A stretch of 64,000 bases of DNA from Endothia cerciana (lineage: Eukaryota; Ascomycota; Sordariomycetes; Diaporthales; Cryphonectriaceae). The notes beneath the pieces were generated by a model. It saw nothing but the letters and a program-made list of their open reading frames with translations, ran no database searches and was not told the origin of the DNA. Position 1 is the stretch's first letter; each line of letters begins with the position of its first letter. Below are positions 23,901 through 34,245 of this stretch, piece by piece. The stretch lies in the NCBI GenBank assembly GCA_026119935.1, contig JALRMH010000040.1:1-64000 (forward strand). The letters are read 5' to 3'. The translations under genes and the position numbers were made by a program.

Positions 23901-24550
23901 GGGCTAGACTGAAATTCCTAGGGTAATATAGCTATAGGATTTCCTTATAGTTTATAAAACTACACTTCTGTTGTCGCTCCGAGCCGGACTGCTTTTCTTA
24001 GAGTCTATATATACTCGTCGTTATGTCAATCTACTAATGCTCTAGCACTAGTTTAGGTTTATCATCGCTAGATCCTTCTCTATAAGCTATTAGCTCTGCT
24101 AATTTAGAGGTATTTATAGGTTTATTTAAAGCCTCTTTCTTTAAGTATCTCTTAGTAACTAAATCTAATCCTTCGCTATTAATTACAACCTTCTTATAAA
24201 TAATAGTATTATCTTATAAAATCTAGCTAGTAGTTTAATTAATTTAAAAATTATACTCTTTAAGCTAAGGAAGTCTTATAATCAGTTTATAATATATTGT
24301 ATCTATAATATCTAATATAATAAAGGTTATATGTCTTTAAATTAAGATAGGTAGATAATTAGTCTCTTTATTGATTATACTTTAATTATATACAACTAGT
24401 TGTTCTTCTATAATACTAAGTTGATAGGGTCTTTCCTTCTAATACTATTATAATTATACTTTATTAATGATTTTTAGAGATATAAAGTTTCCCTAAGCGC
24501 TGCTGTCTAATAGTATGCTATATTATTCTCTATTAATATAAGTATCTAAT
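20960..24550 (-). pseudogene. pol remnant of element F
   Basis: Minus-strand domains from right to left: protease (about 24250-24550), RT (about 22900-23650; YLDD box decayed near 23160-23190), RNase H (about 22400-22780), integrase with MLYNSILVVVCRLSKYAYFL and EEVISNRDRKFNLKF (21766-21951), and chromodomain (about 21040-21150). The integrase piece is the longest open stretch, at 61 codons. Confidence 0.87.
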
Positions 24551-25689
24551 TTTATATATATATAGTCCTGTTCTGTAATATATAAGGACTTTTAAGCTCT
24601 GATTATTTATAATTTTATTACAGGCGATCCTTTCTTTTTAAGGATTCCTTTATTCTGTAGGCTGCTCTTTAAGCTAACCTTCTAGCCTATTCTTAGCTAT
24701 ATTTATATCGTTCCTTATTATTCTAGTATTTATACTAGTTCTAAACCTTATTATAGATATAAATAGTATAGTCTGTAACCTTATACTATTACTATTTAAC
24801 TTTCTTATCAACGCATTCTTTAAAATAGTTATCTAGTAATCTAATATAAGCGTTATTATACTTTCTATTAAAAACTTCTCTGAATTATAAATAGGGTTCT
24901 TTAACTACCTAGATAATCTAGCCGAACTCTCTGACTAGGAATTACTCGTATTTGACTTTCTCTATAAAGTGCGCCTTGTAGCTATAGTATATATATAAGA
25001 TCTATATAAGCTTGTAGTGTCTTTTATTAATTAAGCTGATTCTAGAGTCTTCTAGCTATTTAGTATTAATATTCTAAATAGGGACTATAGTAAAGAGTTC
25101 CTTAAAGTTGAATCTATATATTATATATTTAATCTTTGAATTTAGAGTAATCTATCCTTAGTCTGAGTCTTAATTATAAGCTTTCTTTTCGCTTATAATA
25201 TCTCTACCTTCTATTTTTAAAATAATAGGTTTTAGTATATCGTCTAGCTATTAGTCCTAGAGTGTTTCTTCCTTTATAGTTTCTATTATTATTTAGGATA
25301 AGAGGCGTTCTTTATATTAGGCTATTAGGTATAGTTCTAAGTCCTTATTCTCAAGCTCTTGAATCTTCTTTTTAAATTCCTTTTTAAAGGTGCTAGAGCA
25401 GTCTAAGTCGCTATTATTTAGTGCTATATTATAGATTAGGCCTTTTTTGCTTATTACTAGTTGCTATGTCTTTTTAAGTGCTTTAAAAAACTATTCTAAG
25501 CCTTTTTTTTCTCTAAAGTATATTAAGCAGCTATTATTAAAGTAGAACATCTAGTTAAAGCATCTATAATTATTAGTAGAGTCTAATACTTACTTTAGTA
25601 AGATGTTATTACTCAGCTGATTAAGTTTTTATTATTAGAGGATATTTATCTATTATTCTTTTTAAACTAGTTGCTATTATAGCTTCTTA

Positions 25690-26650
25690 AGTTACTTATA
25701 TTCTTATATAATATAGCTATACTTATTATAGTTATAGCACTTAACACTACTACTTAATCTTTTTATAAATTAATAATTTATTATATTTAGTTTTATAAAA
25801 CTAGTATAAGTGTTTTTACTCTATATTATACTTTAATGTTAATTTCCACCTTGATTCTTAAGTTAGAATTTCTTATTATTATTTAAGCGCTATATAGGTT
25901 AGCTTCCTCTTTTTCTAGACTTCTCTATTCATTATTTATAAAGATAGTTATTAATTTTAATTATTATATTTATAAATATTATAAAATCGTTAGGCTAGTC
26001 CTATTTAGAGATTTTATCTTTAACTTTATCCTTAAGTCTTTAATAATAATAGTTAATAAAGTTCTTATCTTTCTATAGCAGTCGCACTACAAGTTGTTTA
26101 AACTTTATTATATATATTAAGGCTGACTTAGTTTATTATAGTTCTATTAGCTGTCGAGCTGTAGTGCGTTCCTTGTTAGGGTTACTAAAGGTTTCCCTGA
26201 TAGCTTTCTCAAAGCCTGCAAAGGAGTCGAACATTTCCTTAGTGCCTTTAGCGCATGCGTCGGGGTTGTCAGCATGTTCTAGATAGTCGCGAAGGGCAGG
26301 TTCGTACTAAACGAGAGCGTCCTTCTCGAAGCGTGTTCTAGTAAGGATTGCCTTCTCAGGTTCTATAGTGAACTAAGATGCATTATATAAGAAATAGGCC
26401 TTGCAGTAGGTAAGGAATCCTTAGAGGAGTTTCTAGGTGCTATTATATATAGCTAGCTTGTCTATCTTATAGCCCTTGTGAGTAGGGGCTTGAGAGCTAT
26501 ACTGAATTCGTTCCTGCTGAGCTTGGATAGTGTTTTCCTATTGCTGCTAGCTCAGCTAAAGTTCTTCGACGTATTAGGTGAGGAGATAGATCTAGTTAAT
26601 CAGATCTTCCTGCATAAGCTGTCGTAAGGGCAAAGAGGGGGTTCCTAGAG
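25690..26650 (-). pseudogene. gag remnant of element F
   Basis: A CCHC-type knuckle is recognisable near 25695-25745 (KCYNYNKYS with Cys-to-Tyr changes). The core gag region (26150-26640) is comparatively GC-rich and little damaged, matching 4150-4560 of element C. It ends about 70 bp before the 5' LTR at 26716. Confidence 0.75.
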
Positions 26651-26715
26651 CTATTATATTTCTATATTACCTAAGGGGTAAATACTGAACTATTCTTAAA
26701 TAAGAGTTGTTGAAA

Positions 26716-27185
26716 TATAATAAGCACTATAGTAATCTAAAGATTCTAAAGTATATAAAGGGTTTATACTAATAAGAGTAGTGTCGAGTAAAAAGCTTTA
26801 AATATAGAAATATACTGAGTTATCCTATATAAGTATTTACTATCTTTAGAACTACTAGAGTATAGTATAACCTAATACTTAGATTAATAACTAAAGAGCT
26901 ATATATAAGATTTATCTACTAGTAGTAATAACTGTAGTTATATATTCGTCTCTTTAGTATAAGTCGACAGAGTTGACTATTAACTTCTTCAACTAGTTGA
27001 TAGAGTCGATCGTCGACTTCTTCGACTGTGTAACTATTATAACTCTAACCCTAGTTATATAATCCTTACTCGTGTCCTTTCTGTAGGCTAGTGTTGAATC
27101 TCTAGCGCCGAAGGGTCCGCTTTAGGTGTCCTTAGTGCTATGCTGCTTTTCCTGTTGTGACCTGCATATTGGATAGGTTATAATA
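26716..27185 (-). repeat. 5' LTR of element F (470 bp)
   Basis: Same length as 19632-20101. The rightmost 150 bp (27040-27180) is noticeably less AT-converted than the other copy (for example CGCCGAAGGGTCCGC against CGCTAAAGGATCTGC), so RIP intensity falls off towards the edge of the nest. Confidence 0.9.
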
Positions 27186-27567
27186 TAACACAACGAACAA
27201 GATAATCAATAACAACAACAATATATCTACTACAACACCTACTCTACTATACTCTTTAAAGTAATCTTATATCTTTAGCTTCTTATATAAGCTATTTTCT
27301 TATATATTCCTCTATTCGTTATCTATATCAAATAACCACTTATTTATTATCTTATATATATTAATATTTAAAACTTATGTTTTTTATTTAAAGTTGAATT
27401 TTAACACTGTTTTTGCTAATATAAACTTCTAATACTTTAATATCTACAGATTATTACAGTATTTTTTTTATTTAAATCCAAGTTGATATTATAGTAATTA
27501 TTGAAGCTATATAGTAGAAGATCGACCGGTATATTAAGGAAAGGATCTATCGTATCAAATTGAAAAG
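27186..27567. other. AT-rich boundary segment with a degraded LTR end
   Basis: No gene. Positions about 27390-27465 read like the end of a plus-strand family LTR (ACACTG...GCTAATATAAAC...GATTATTACAGTATT), comparable to 3930-4002. The rest is anonymous AT-rich sequence. Confidence 0.5.
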
Positions 27568-27758
27568 TGTCAGAACACCTATCACATAAGCCCGGCAGAG
27601 TCACAATGATATAGCGAGAACAGGCTGTCTGATTGATGGCTGCTGGGTGTCTGTTGGTACAGAGACTGATTCTTGCAGTGTGGAAAGAACTGGTGTCCCG
27701 AGTCGCTGGCTATTTGAAGGGGAATGGCCCGTGCGCCGCTAGCGCCGTTGTCGTGACA
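27568..27758 (-). repeat. Solo LTR of element-B family with AAAAG target duplication
   Basis: A 191-bp segment, TGTCAG...TGACA, flanked by a perfect AAAAG (27563-27567 and 27759-27763). It is the reverse-complement counterpart of the B LTR at 14731-14932 but retains GC-rich tracts lost in that copy. No internal element sequence adjoins it. It marks the right edge of the repeat block. Confidence 0.9.
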
Positions 27759-28412
27759 AAAAGAAGTATAATTACAGCGTAACTTAAAATCTTTAAATAG
27801 CTTCAAGCACTTTGGACATTTTAAGTATTCCGGATAGGCAGCTTATTAAAGCACAGCTGCAAGATAATGAAGATGATGGGCACATCCGATTTGTATAGCA
27901 GTCCTTTATAGAGCGAATGCATATATGATTAACGCTTAGGTCCTGCTCATAGCGCTGAGCTAATATTTGGAATCCCTGACCATCGTACTGGTCCGGCGTG
28001 CCTGCTTGCAACCGAATATCACCGCGGTTGTTATATCATAGCGGCTAGGCCGTCAGAGAACCTGCAGGCCCCACATGGCATTGTATCTGCCGTAATGTGG
28101 ACATTGCGTTTTCTTTCCCTAGAATATCTCGCCGCGAGGCGATTCACGACATGTCCATGTGCGTGCGAAGTCTGGTCGAGCCGGAAACCGGGACGGGGGC
28201 TGGTACCGTTGACGGGTAACGAAGCCAAGGCTCATTTGACGCCTTTTGAACGCTGACGCTGACGATACATCCCCGCGCCTCGCAAATCTCAAACGTGTTC
28301 CCTCCCTCAATCAGGAGAAGGAGCCTGTCAGGCGCTTGCTATATATACGCCATGTGGGCATGCCCATCGATTACCGTATACATGAGCGACCTCGAGACCA
28401 CACCCTCTTGCG
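27759..28412. other. Transition from AT-rich repeats to the gene-rich half
   Basis: Composition shifts from AT-rich to balanced between about 27.8 and 28.1 kb. Short open frames on the minus strand (up to about 74 codons) show no recognisable protein. The last 200 bp are presumably the promoter of the glycosyltransferase gene. Confidence 0.6.
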
Positions 28413-29678
28413 ATGATCATCCCTTCGCAGCGTCTGCTCCGACGCGTGCGCCGACACAGGCGGCCGATCCTGGCCCTGCTGCTGCTGCTCTTCCTCCTCG
28501 ATGCACTTGTCCTCCTCCACTACCGACCGCGCACGACGCGGATCCTTCCAGGCGCGGCGGGCCGCGACAACACCACCGTCTTCATCGCATCTGTCCACAG
28601 AAACACGGGGAAGATCCTCCCCGCGTGGAGCGTCGCGGCACTGGCTCTCGTCGACTATCTCGGTCCGGACAGGGTCTACTTCTCGGCACTGGAATCTGGG
28701 TCGCAGGACGACACGAAGGAAAAGCTGGCCACTCTGAAGGAACAGCTCGATGTGCGAGGCGTGCCGAACACCGTCAGTCTGGGCATGACGGTCTGGGAAC
28801 AGCTGGAGGAGATGTGGGCGCGCCCCGACCCCGCCGGGCCGCGAGAACAGGGCTGGATTTGGAACCAGGAGGATAAGCTGTACGACCTGCGGCGGATCAC
28901 ATACCTCGCTGGGGAGCGCAACAGAGCAATGGAGCCGATGCGAGAGCTGGAGAGACAGGGTGTCAAGTTCGACAAGCTCCTGTGGATAAATGACGTCGTC
29001 TTCAGTGTGGAAGACTTCGTCACCCTGCTGCACACCCGCGAAGGCAGCTACGCATCAGCTTGCGCCATGGACTTTAAATACTCCTCGACGTACTATGACA
29101 CGTTTGCGTTACGCGACCACGACGGTCACAAGACTGTCAGCAACTACTGGCCCTGGTTTGTGAGCCCGACCTCCAAAGATGCGGCCCTGCGCAGCGAGCC
29201 TATACGCGTCGAGTCTTGCTGGAACGGCATGATTGTATTTGATGCCGAGCCTTTCTGCGGCGGACAGGCCCTCCGATTTCGAGCTATCCCCGACAGCCTG
29301 GCGGATCTACACCTCGAGGCGTCCGAGTGCTGTCTCATACACGCGGACAACCCGCTGACTGCCAGCCTGGACAAAGGGGTGTGGTTGAACCCCAACGTCC
29401 GAGTGGGCTACAGCCTTTCCACATACAGAGCGACCCAGGGAAAGCAAGGGGCCGCGTTTCCAGGGCCATTGACGACCGTGGTAGGCGCCTGGGCAAATCG
29501 TTGGTTGCGTTGGAGAGCGAGATTGCAGCAACACCTTGAAAGAGCCACCGTCCTGAGGAGGGTAAAGCATTGGGAAGAGGCCACACCGCATGGTGAGCAA
29601 CTCAGGAGCGAGCCTGGGATCTCGTGCCTCATCAACGAGAAGCAGATAATGTGGATGAATGGCTGGAAGCACCTGTGA
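28413..29678 (+). CDS. GT69 (CAP59/CMT1-type) alpha-1,3-mannosyltransferase, type II membrane protein
   Basis: An intronless ORF of 421 residues. A short basic cytosolic tail and one membrane anchor (residues about 18-36, Leu-rich) give type II topology, as expected for a Golgi glycosyltransferase. Conserved family blocks visible: FIASVHRNTG (57-66), YFSALESGSQD (89-99), YLAGERNRAMEP (164-175), LLWINDVVF (189-197), CAMDFKYSSTYYD (217-229), VESCWNGMIVFDAEPF (266-281), ECCLIHAD (305-312) and WLNPNVRVGYS (324-334). These identify the fungal CAP59/CMT1 family, which adds alpha-1,3-linked mannose to glycans. It is the first gene beyond the repeat block, about 650 bp from the solo LTR. Codon use is that of an intact host gene. 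The precise acceptor is unknown. Confidence 0.9.
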   Translation: MIIPSQRLLRRVRRHRRPILALLLLLFLLDALVLLHYRPRTTRILPGAAGRDNTTVFIASVHRNTGKILPAWSVAALALVDYLGPDRVYFSALESGSQDDTKEKLATLKEQLDVRGVPNTVSLGMTVWEQLEEMWARPDPAGPREQGWIWNQEDKLYDLRRITYLAGERNRAMEPMRELERQGVKFDKLLWINDVVFSVEDFVTLLHTREGSYASACAMDFKYSSTYYDTFALRDHDGHKTVSNYWPWFVSPTSKDAALRSEPIRVESCWNGMIVFDAEPFCGGQALRFRAIPDSLADLHLEASECCLIHADNPLTASLDKGVWLNPNVRVGYSLSTYRATQGKQGAAFPGPLTTVVGAWANRWLRWRARLQQHLERATVLRRVKHWEEATPHGEQLRSEPGISCLINEKQIMWMNGWKHL

Positions 29679-29922
29679 AACTGTGCAAAGGGACACTGAT
29701 AGCGTCGAACGAAGGCGATAGAGCAGTTTCACATGGTCAAGATTGTCATGTTCCTTAGAACGGAACCCAGTCTGCCCTCCGGGGGTGCCCCGCCTCAAAC
29801 GCCGATATGCTCTGTGACCCCAAGTCTAGATTTATATAGATGCGGCTTTCATCATCCCTGGCCTGCGCCCGCGCCCCAACCCAACACCCCTAGTGTGTCA
29901 GCTCGCCGTGCTTGCTTTGGCA

Positions 29923-30787
29923 CTACTTGTTGTGCCAGATGAAATTCCGCAACGAATCCCACTCATTACTCTGCGCGTAGATGTAGCTCATACTGCTCCT
30001 CAAGCTCGGCTGCAGGTCCCCGGGATGATACCTAAACAGCCACATGACCATACCCCAGCTCACGCTCGCAAACACGGGCCACGCATAGTAGCTCACCCGG
30101 CTACTCGCCGGCTCCCTGGACACGACGGGTAGTGCGAAGGGCGACCCGTCCTTGACAGCCAGCCTCGCGAGGGCCAGGACGACGCGCGCGAAGACGTAGA
30201 TGACGATCTGCTGATTGACGCTCGAGATCTTGCCCGAGCTCCGTGAGCGCCCGCCGAAGACAACGTAGCCGCCCAGTAGGCCCGCGACCAGCGTGTCGTA
30301 GGGCCCTTCCTTGCCTGGCTCGCCCGGGCCGTAGTGCTTGAGCAGCATGCACGTCAGCTTGTATATAGTCGCGAACCTGGCGAGGTTGCGTGCATGGGTG
30401 CGTGTAGCGCGAAAGATGAGCCAGAGCTTTTCTCGGACGCTGTAGGGATAGATATTTATTAGCGAGGCGCGGGCCACTGGGCGTAAGGCGGCGGGAGGGA
30501 GACAACGTACGTCCCGGATCGGAATAAGAAGATCATGACCAGCGCATGGGGGAAGCGGACTTTTGTGCCGTAGACAGCGCCATTGCGGGCGCCCTTGACG
30601 ACGGCGAGGATATCATGGTATCGAGGGTCGAGAATGATGCGCTCGATCGCCGTCTGTCGCAAGTGCGCAGAGATATCGTATTAGTGACGAGCCCTGCACT
30701 GCACTGCCCTACACCACGCCGGACTGCACCTATGTAGTCATTGCTTTTCTCTTGACACACCTGCAAACTTTGTAAAGACGCGGCCAT
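29923..30787 (-). CDS. Peroxisomal membrane protein PMP4 (PXMP4 / Tim17-like family)
   Basis: Three exons on the minus strand: 30787-30761 (MAASLQSLQ), 30653-30511 and 30439-29923. The introns are 107 and 71 bp with GT-AG ends, and the exon sum is 687 nt, giving 228 residues. The second exon reads TAIERIILDPRYHD...VKGARNGAVYGTKVRFPHAL and joins in frame to TVREKLWLIFRATRTHARNL. RFPHALVM followed by FLFRSG and the REKL...ATRTHARNLA block are hallmarks of PXMP4, an integral peroxisomal membrane protein of unknown biochemical activity. Hydrophobic segments follow (VAGLLGGYVVFG; IVIYVFARVVLALARLAV; VSYYAWPVFASVSWGMVMWL). It is convergent with the GT69 gene, the two stops being about 245 bp apart. 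Confidence 0.88.
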
Positions 30788-32607
30788 GGCTCCGGCTCCG
30801 TCAAAGGCGCTTCTCTCTTGTTACGTCCCTGGTACGGGAGTGGGCGCGGGAGCAAGGAGTAGTAGGAGGAGGAGCAGCACGAGGCGGACGCAATACCTCG
30901 GCAAGCGGCTGCTGCATTAGGCGTGCCCTGTCCGTTTGTCTCTGGCGCGGATATCCGCCTAGGATAGGCGAGGGGATTGACGAGGGCCCAGAGTCCCAAC
31001 GCGTGCGGCTGGGGCGGTGAGGACGAGGGATTAGGGGAGGCCCGGTGGGGGGGGGGGGGGAGGGTATCGAGGGCAGGGCTTGTCGATGAGCTTGCTCTTA
31101 AGCTGGCCGATGTTGTTGTTGTTCGTGTGAAGTTGAGGTTGGGGTCTTGGGGTGACAAGTCGGTCTTCAAGTTTAGTGTTACCCCCGGCCAGGCCCTTCC
31201 GTTCCCCGCGAAAACGCCCCTGATGCACCCACCTGGGCGTCCCTCGGCACTACAACCACAGTAGCTACCGGTACATGCTATACCCTGTCGTCCCTGGATC
31301 CCCGACCTTCCCGCCCTGACATGTGAAGATTTAGGTCCAAATCAGCGGTCAGTTGTAGTCACTCACCCAAGCCTGCCAGTATCCGCGTATGGCTCCAGCC
31401 CCGTACAACCGATATACTCGCTTGCCCACTAGGTATTCCCGATTCTTGCACGCACGAACCGTGCCGCCTGTTGCATTGAGCATCATTGTAGATATGAATT
31501 ATTTGTCCGGGCGTGGTTCTCACGACATCGACAGACAAAGCAAGGTCTAGACGACTCCTGGATCTTCCTCGTGCCATGGAGCACCCGCTGACTCTGCAGG
31601 CCCAAATTGCCTTGCCGCCCAAGAAGTACATACATATATACCACCGTCCTGAACATATCCGGGGGGGGGGGGGGGCCCCCCCCCCCCCCCCCCCCCCCCC
31701 CACCACCACACACAAAAAAAAAAAAAAAAATGGTTTATTTAAATAAAANNNNNNNNNNCGCCACCTCTTCGTATCATGGCCAAATTAGCCTTGCCCCCAC
31801 ACTTTAAAATCACATTTTACCACTGAACTTAAAATTTCCCCCCCCCCCCCCCCCCCGCCACCGTCCCAGTCCCATGCTTAGACCCAGGAATCCATCCAAG
31901 TTTTTTTGTTTTTAAATAGACTACCAAAAGTCCAGGTTGTCCCACCACTAACGTCGTAGCCTCATATTCAAGCAGGCACACATGACCATGTCCTCCTAAA
32001 GCCCCCGACCTTCCTAGCGTCCACCCCGGATCGGGACAGAAATGTCGGCGGAACGGAACGGACTGCCATCGGCTCCCCTTGATTGGAGGGCAGGCACTCC
32101 TTGTGCCCGTTTGACTTGGAGACTGGCGCCTATCTCCAGGTTGCATTGGGTATATGAAGAAAGCAAGCGAGTAGAACAGAACCACGAGTCTAGATAGACT
32201 GGCATACCTCACCCATACATGGCAGCCATCCACCTGAAGAGGGCACAGCCCCTTCGAGTCGCCTCGCCCGTGTCGACAAAGGGAATCATCGGCTGGTCAC
32301 CTCCATTCTTTCGATGGCGGTAAAGTAATTGGTACTCTTGACGAACTGAATCGGTCCAAGATGGACAGAGCTCGCATAGCGTGTCATTGATTAGCATCAA
32401 CGAATGCCCCAGCCCGGCAGAGTCCGCTGGGGTTGGGCCGCTGAGCTGTGGGCAGCGAAGCGGCTTGACGCCATCTCTTCGCCTAGTCAGAAGTGAAATT
32501 CAACGTCGTACCGTCAAGTATCGTCTCGAGATCGAGACGGGTGAAGATATAAATGTGCTGGTTCAAAAGAAGGCGTAGGATCCACACGCTAGGCCGCACA
32601 GCCTTAG
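30788..32607. other. Intergenic region with homopolymers and an assembly gap
   Basis: No supportable gene. It holds the PMP4 promoter (30788-31000), a G-run near 31047-31058, a G/C block at 31661-31700 followed by an A-run, the N gap, and a C-run near 31838-31855. The translated ORFs here are poly-Gly/Pro shadows of the homopolymers. Positions 32000-32600 are presumably the 3' flank of the bHLH gene. Confidence 0.6.
31749..31758. other. Assembly gap (10 N)
   Basis: Ten N follow TTTAAATAAAA and precede CGCCACCTC. The round length suggests a placeholder scaffold gap of unknown true size. Confidence 0.97.
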
Positions 32608-34245
32608 TTAGTATCGAGCATCAGGAGCACGATAGCCGCCCATTCTTGGCTGCTCGCTGTATTGCACGCCTGTCATCGACTCCGGCACCGTTGGTATCTC
32701 GCCACTGAGGGACCGCAGGGGCGGGAGCTCAGGCCGCTGGGCGTCTCTCGGTTGAAATTGTGCAGCAGGCTGCGCCGAATTGTGATTGCCTGCGGCATGG
32801 CTTGTTGACACGGCCGTCAACTCGCCTCGAAGCTGCGAGTTCTCCATCCTCAGAGCAGCCAGCTCGCGGCGCTGCATCTCCATGTCAGACACGACCGAGT
32901 GGTGCTGCTGTTGGAGGTACTTGATCGTGTCGTTCTGGCGCTGGTGCTCGGAAATGGCTAAGATGGGCAATTAGCAAAGACAGGAAACCTGTGGCGTGTT
33001 GTCTGTAAGCCCGGATGACCAACCTTTGGTGAGGATCTCCCACTTGGACGCCTTGGACCCACGCTCCTGGGGCATCAGATCCCTCAACTGTTCGAACAAC
33101 TCTTTCATCTCGGTCCTGCGTTTCCTCTCTGCCAGCTTGTGGCTGACACGCAGCTCAGGAGTCCTGCTGTACGGCTGAGCGCCCGCATGGCCGTTTGCCT
33201 CCTCCGCCTGCAAGTCTCCCAACTGTCTGTGCTGCAGGGAGTGGTGGTGCACGGCGGGGAACTCGCCCGAGTTACTCGACATGCGGTGGTAATCGGGTGT
33301 AGCCAGACCCTCGTCCAACCTGCGCTGCCCCGGGGGCAATCTCGACTCGGCAGTAAATTGGCTGCTGGCAAACGAGTCCGCGACACTGCTCCTCCTCGAG
33401 TCTATGAGCGAATGAGCGCCCGATGGCAGCCTGTGCATCTCGTCCTCAGGGAAAGCCCAGGCCTGGCCCTTGGTGGGCTCTGCGGCACGCGCGATGGTAC
33501 CCGTTGTAGGTCCGGTAATGGTGGGGGCAGTACGGATGGCCTTGATCTGGTTGTCAAGGGGAACCCGCTCGGCACTTGGCTGGTAGCCATTTGAGATACG
33601 GTGGATGGACAGCGTGTCGAGGCCCGTCCTCGGGTTCCGCTGCTGCTGCAAGGTGTTCTGGATGGAGGTTGTGGAGTGGTTGGCGCTTGCATAGGGTGAT
33701 GGGCCGAGTCTCATGCCGCCAAACTCTTGGTTGATCCTGCTGTCGACGCTCTCGCGCCTGGACATGGGCTCCGCATCGCCATTCAGGGCTGCGCTGCAAG
33801 GACCGGAGTCGATGGAATAACTGCGATCGACATGCCTCGGGTCTGCGCGGGCGGGACTGGTGGGGGAGACGATGGATGCGACGCTCATATTGCTGGCGAT
33901 GGGGGAGACCAGAGGTTGGGGCAGCAAATTGGTTGACACAGGCGAGGGAGTCTTGTCCCCGTTGGGATCGTGGAAACATGAGTTGGTGGGACTGAGGATG
34001 TTGACAGCATTGTACGATGCGGCCGAAGTGTCTGGGGTAAGAATCAGGTTAGTATCTCATGGGAGGGGCAACTGAGTGGTTGATTGGAGGGTCAGGCGAA
34101 TTGAGGAATGGTTCAACGCACGCTTGCTGGATGCGTCCGTGCTCGAATAGTAGGCCGAGTCTCTGTTGTCGTCGGAGGGGTTAAGGACACCAGCCAGACC
34201 TGCAGGAAGCTTCTGCGAGGCTGGGCGAACTTGCTCGGTGGCCAT
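32608..34245 (-). CDS. Basic helix-loop-helix transcription factor, Esc1-like
   Basis: Three exons: 34245-34122, 34031-33024 and 32957-32608. The introns are 90 and 66 bp, GT-AG, and the exon sum is 1482 nt, giving 493 residues. The long N-terminal part is low-complexity, Ser/Pro/Gln-rich (for example SPTSPARADPRHVDRS). The bHLH starts at residue about 338 with SHKLAERKRRTEMKELFEQL and continues to KASKWEILTKAISEHQRQND across the second intron. The basic region keeps the H..ERKRR residues (H-E-R-R) typical of E-box (CANNTG) binding. A coiled coil (residues about 378-424, YLQQQHHSVVSDMEMQRREL) extends helix 2. The sequence resembles the S. pombe Esc1 group of ascomycete regulators. It is a nuclear regulator; its targets are unknown. 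Its upstream side is an unusually long gene-free stretch. Confidence 0.9.

Larger units (their letters stand above)
19632..27185 (-). mobile_element. Element F, full-length minus-strand Gypsy retrotransposon, RIP-inactivated
   Basis: A 7.55-kb element with two LTRs of 470 bp each (19632-20101 and 26716-27185). Gag is on the right and pol runs leftward. The flanking 5-mers AGGTA and TAACA do not match, so there is no target duplication; the right-hand flank is also not the continuation of element D. Either the right junction was rearranged, or the two LTRs come from different insertions joined by recombination. Confidence 0.88.

Noticed and set aside
27582..28011. Two 72-74-codon minus-strand frames at the repeat edge
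   Set aside because: One is the solo LTR itself and the other lies in the transition sequence; neither has protein-like features.
28295..28876. 193-codon plus-strand frame overlapping the GT69 gene
   Set aside because: A frame shadow of the well-supported glycosyltransferase ORF; the translation is Arg/Pro/Gly-rich without family features.
31359..31807. Gly- and Pro-rich ORFs around the gap
   Set aside because: They are translations of G, C and A homopolymers and include the N gap.
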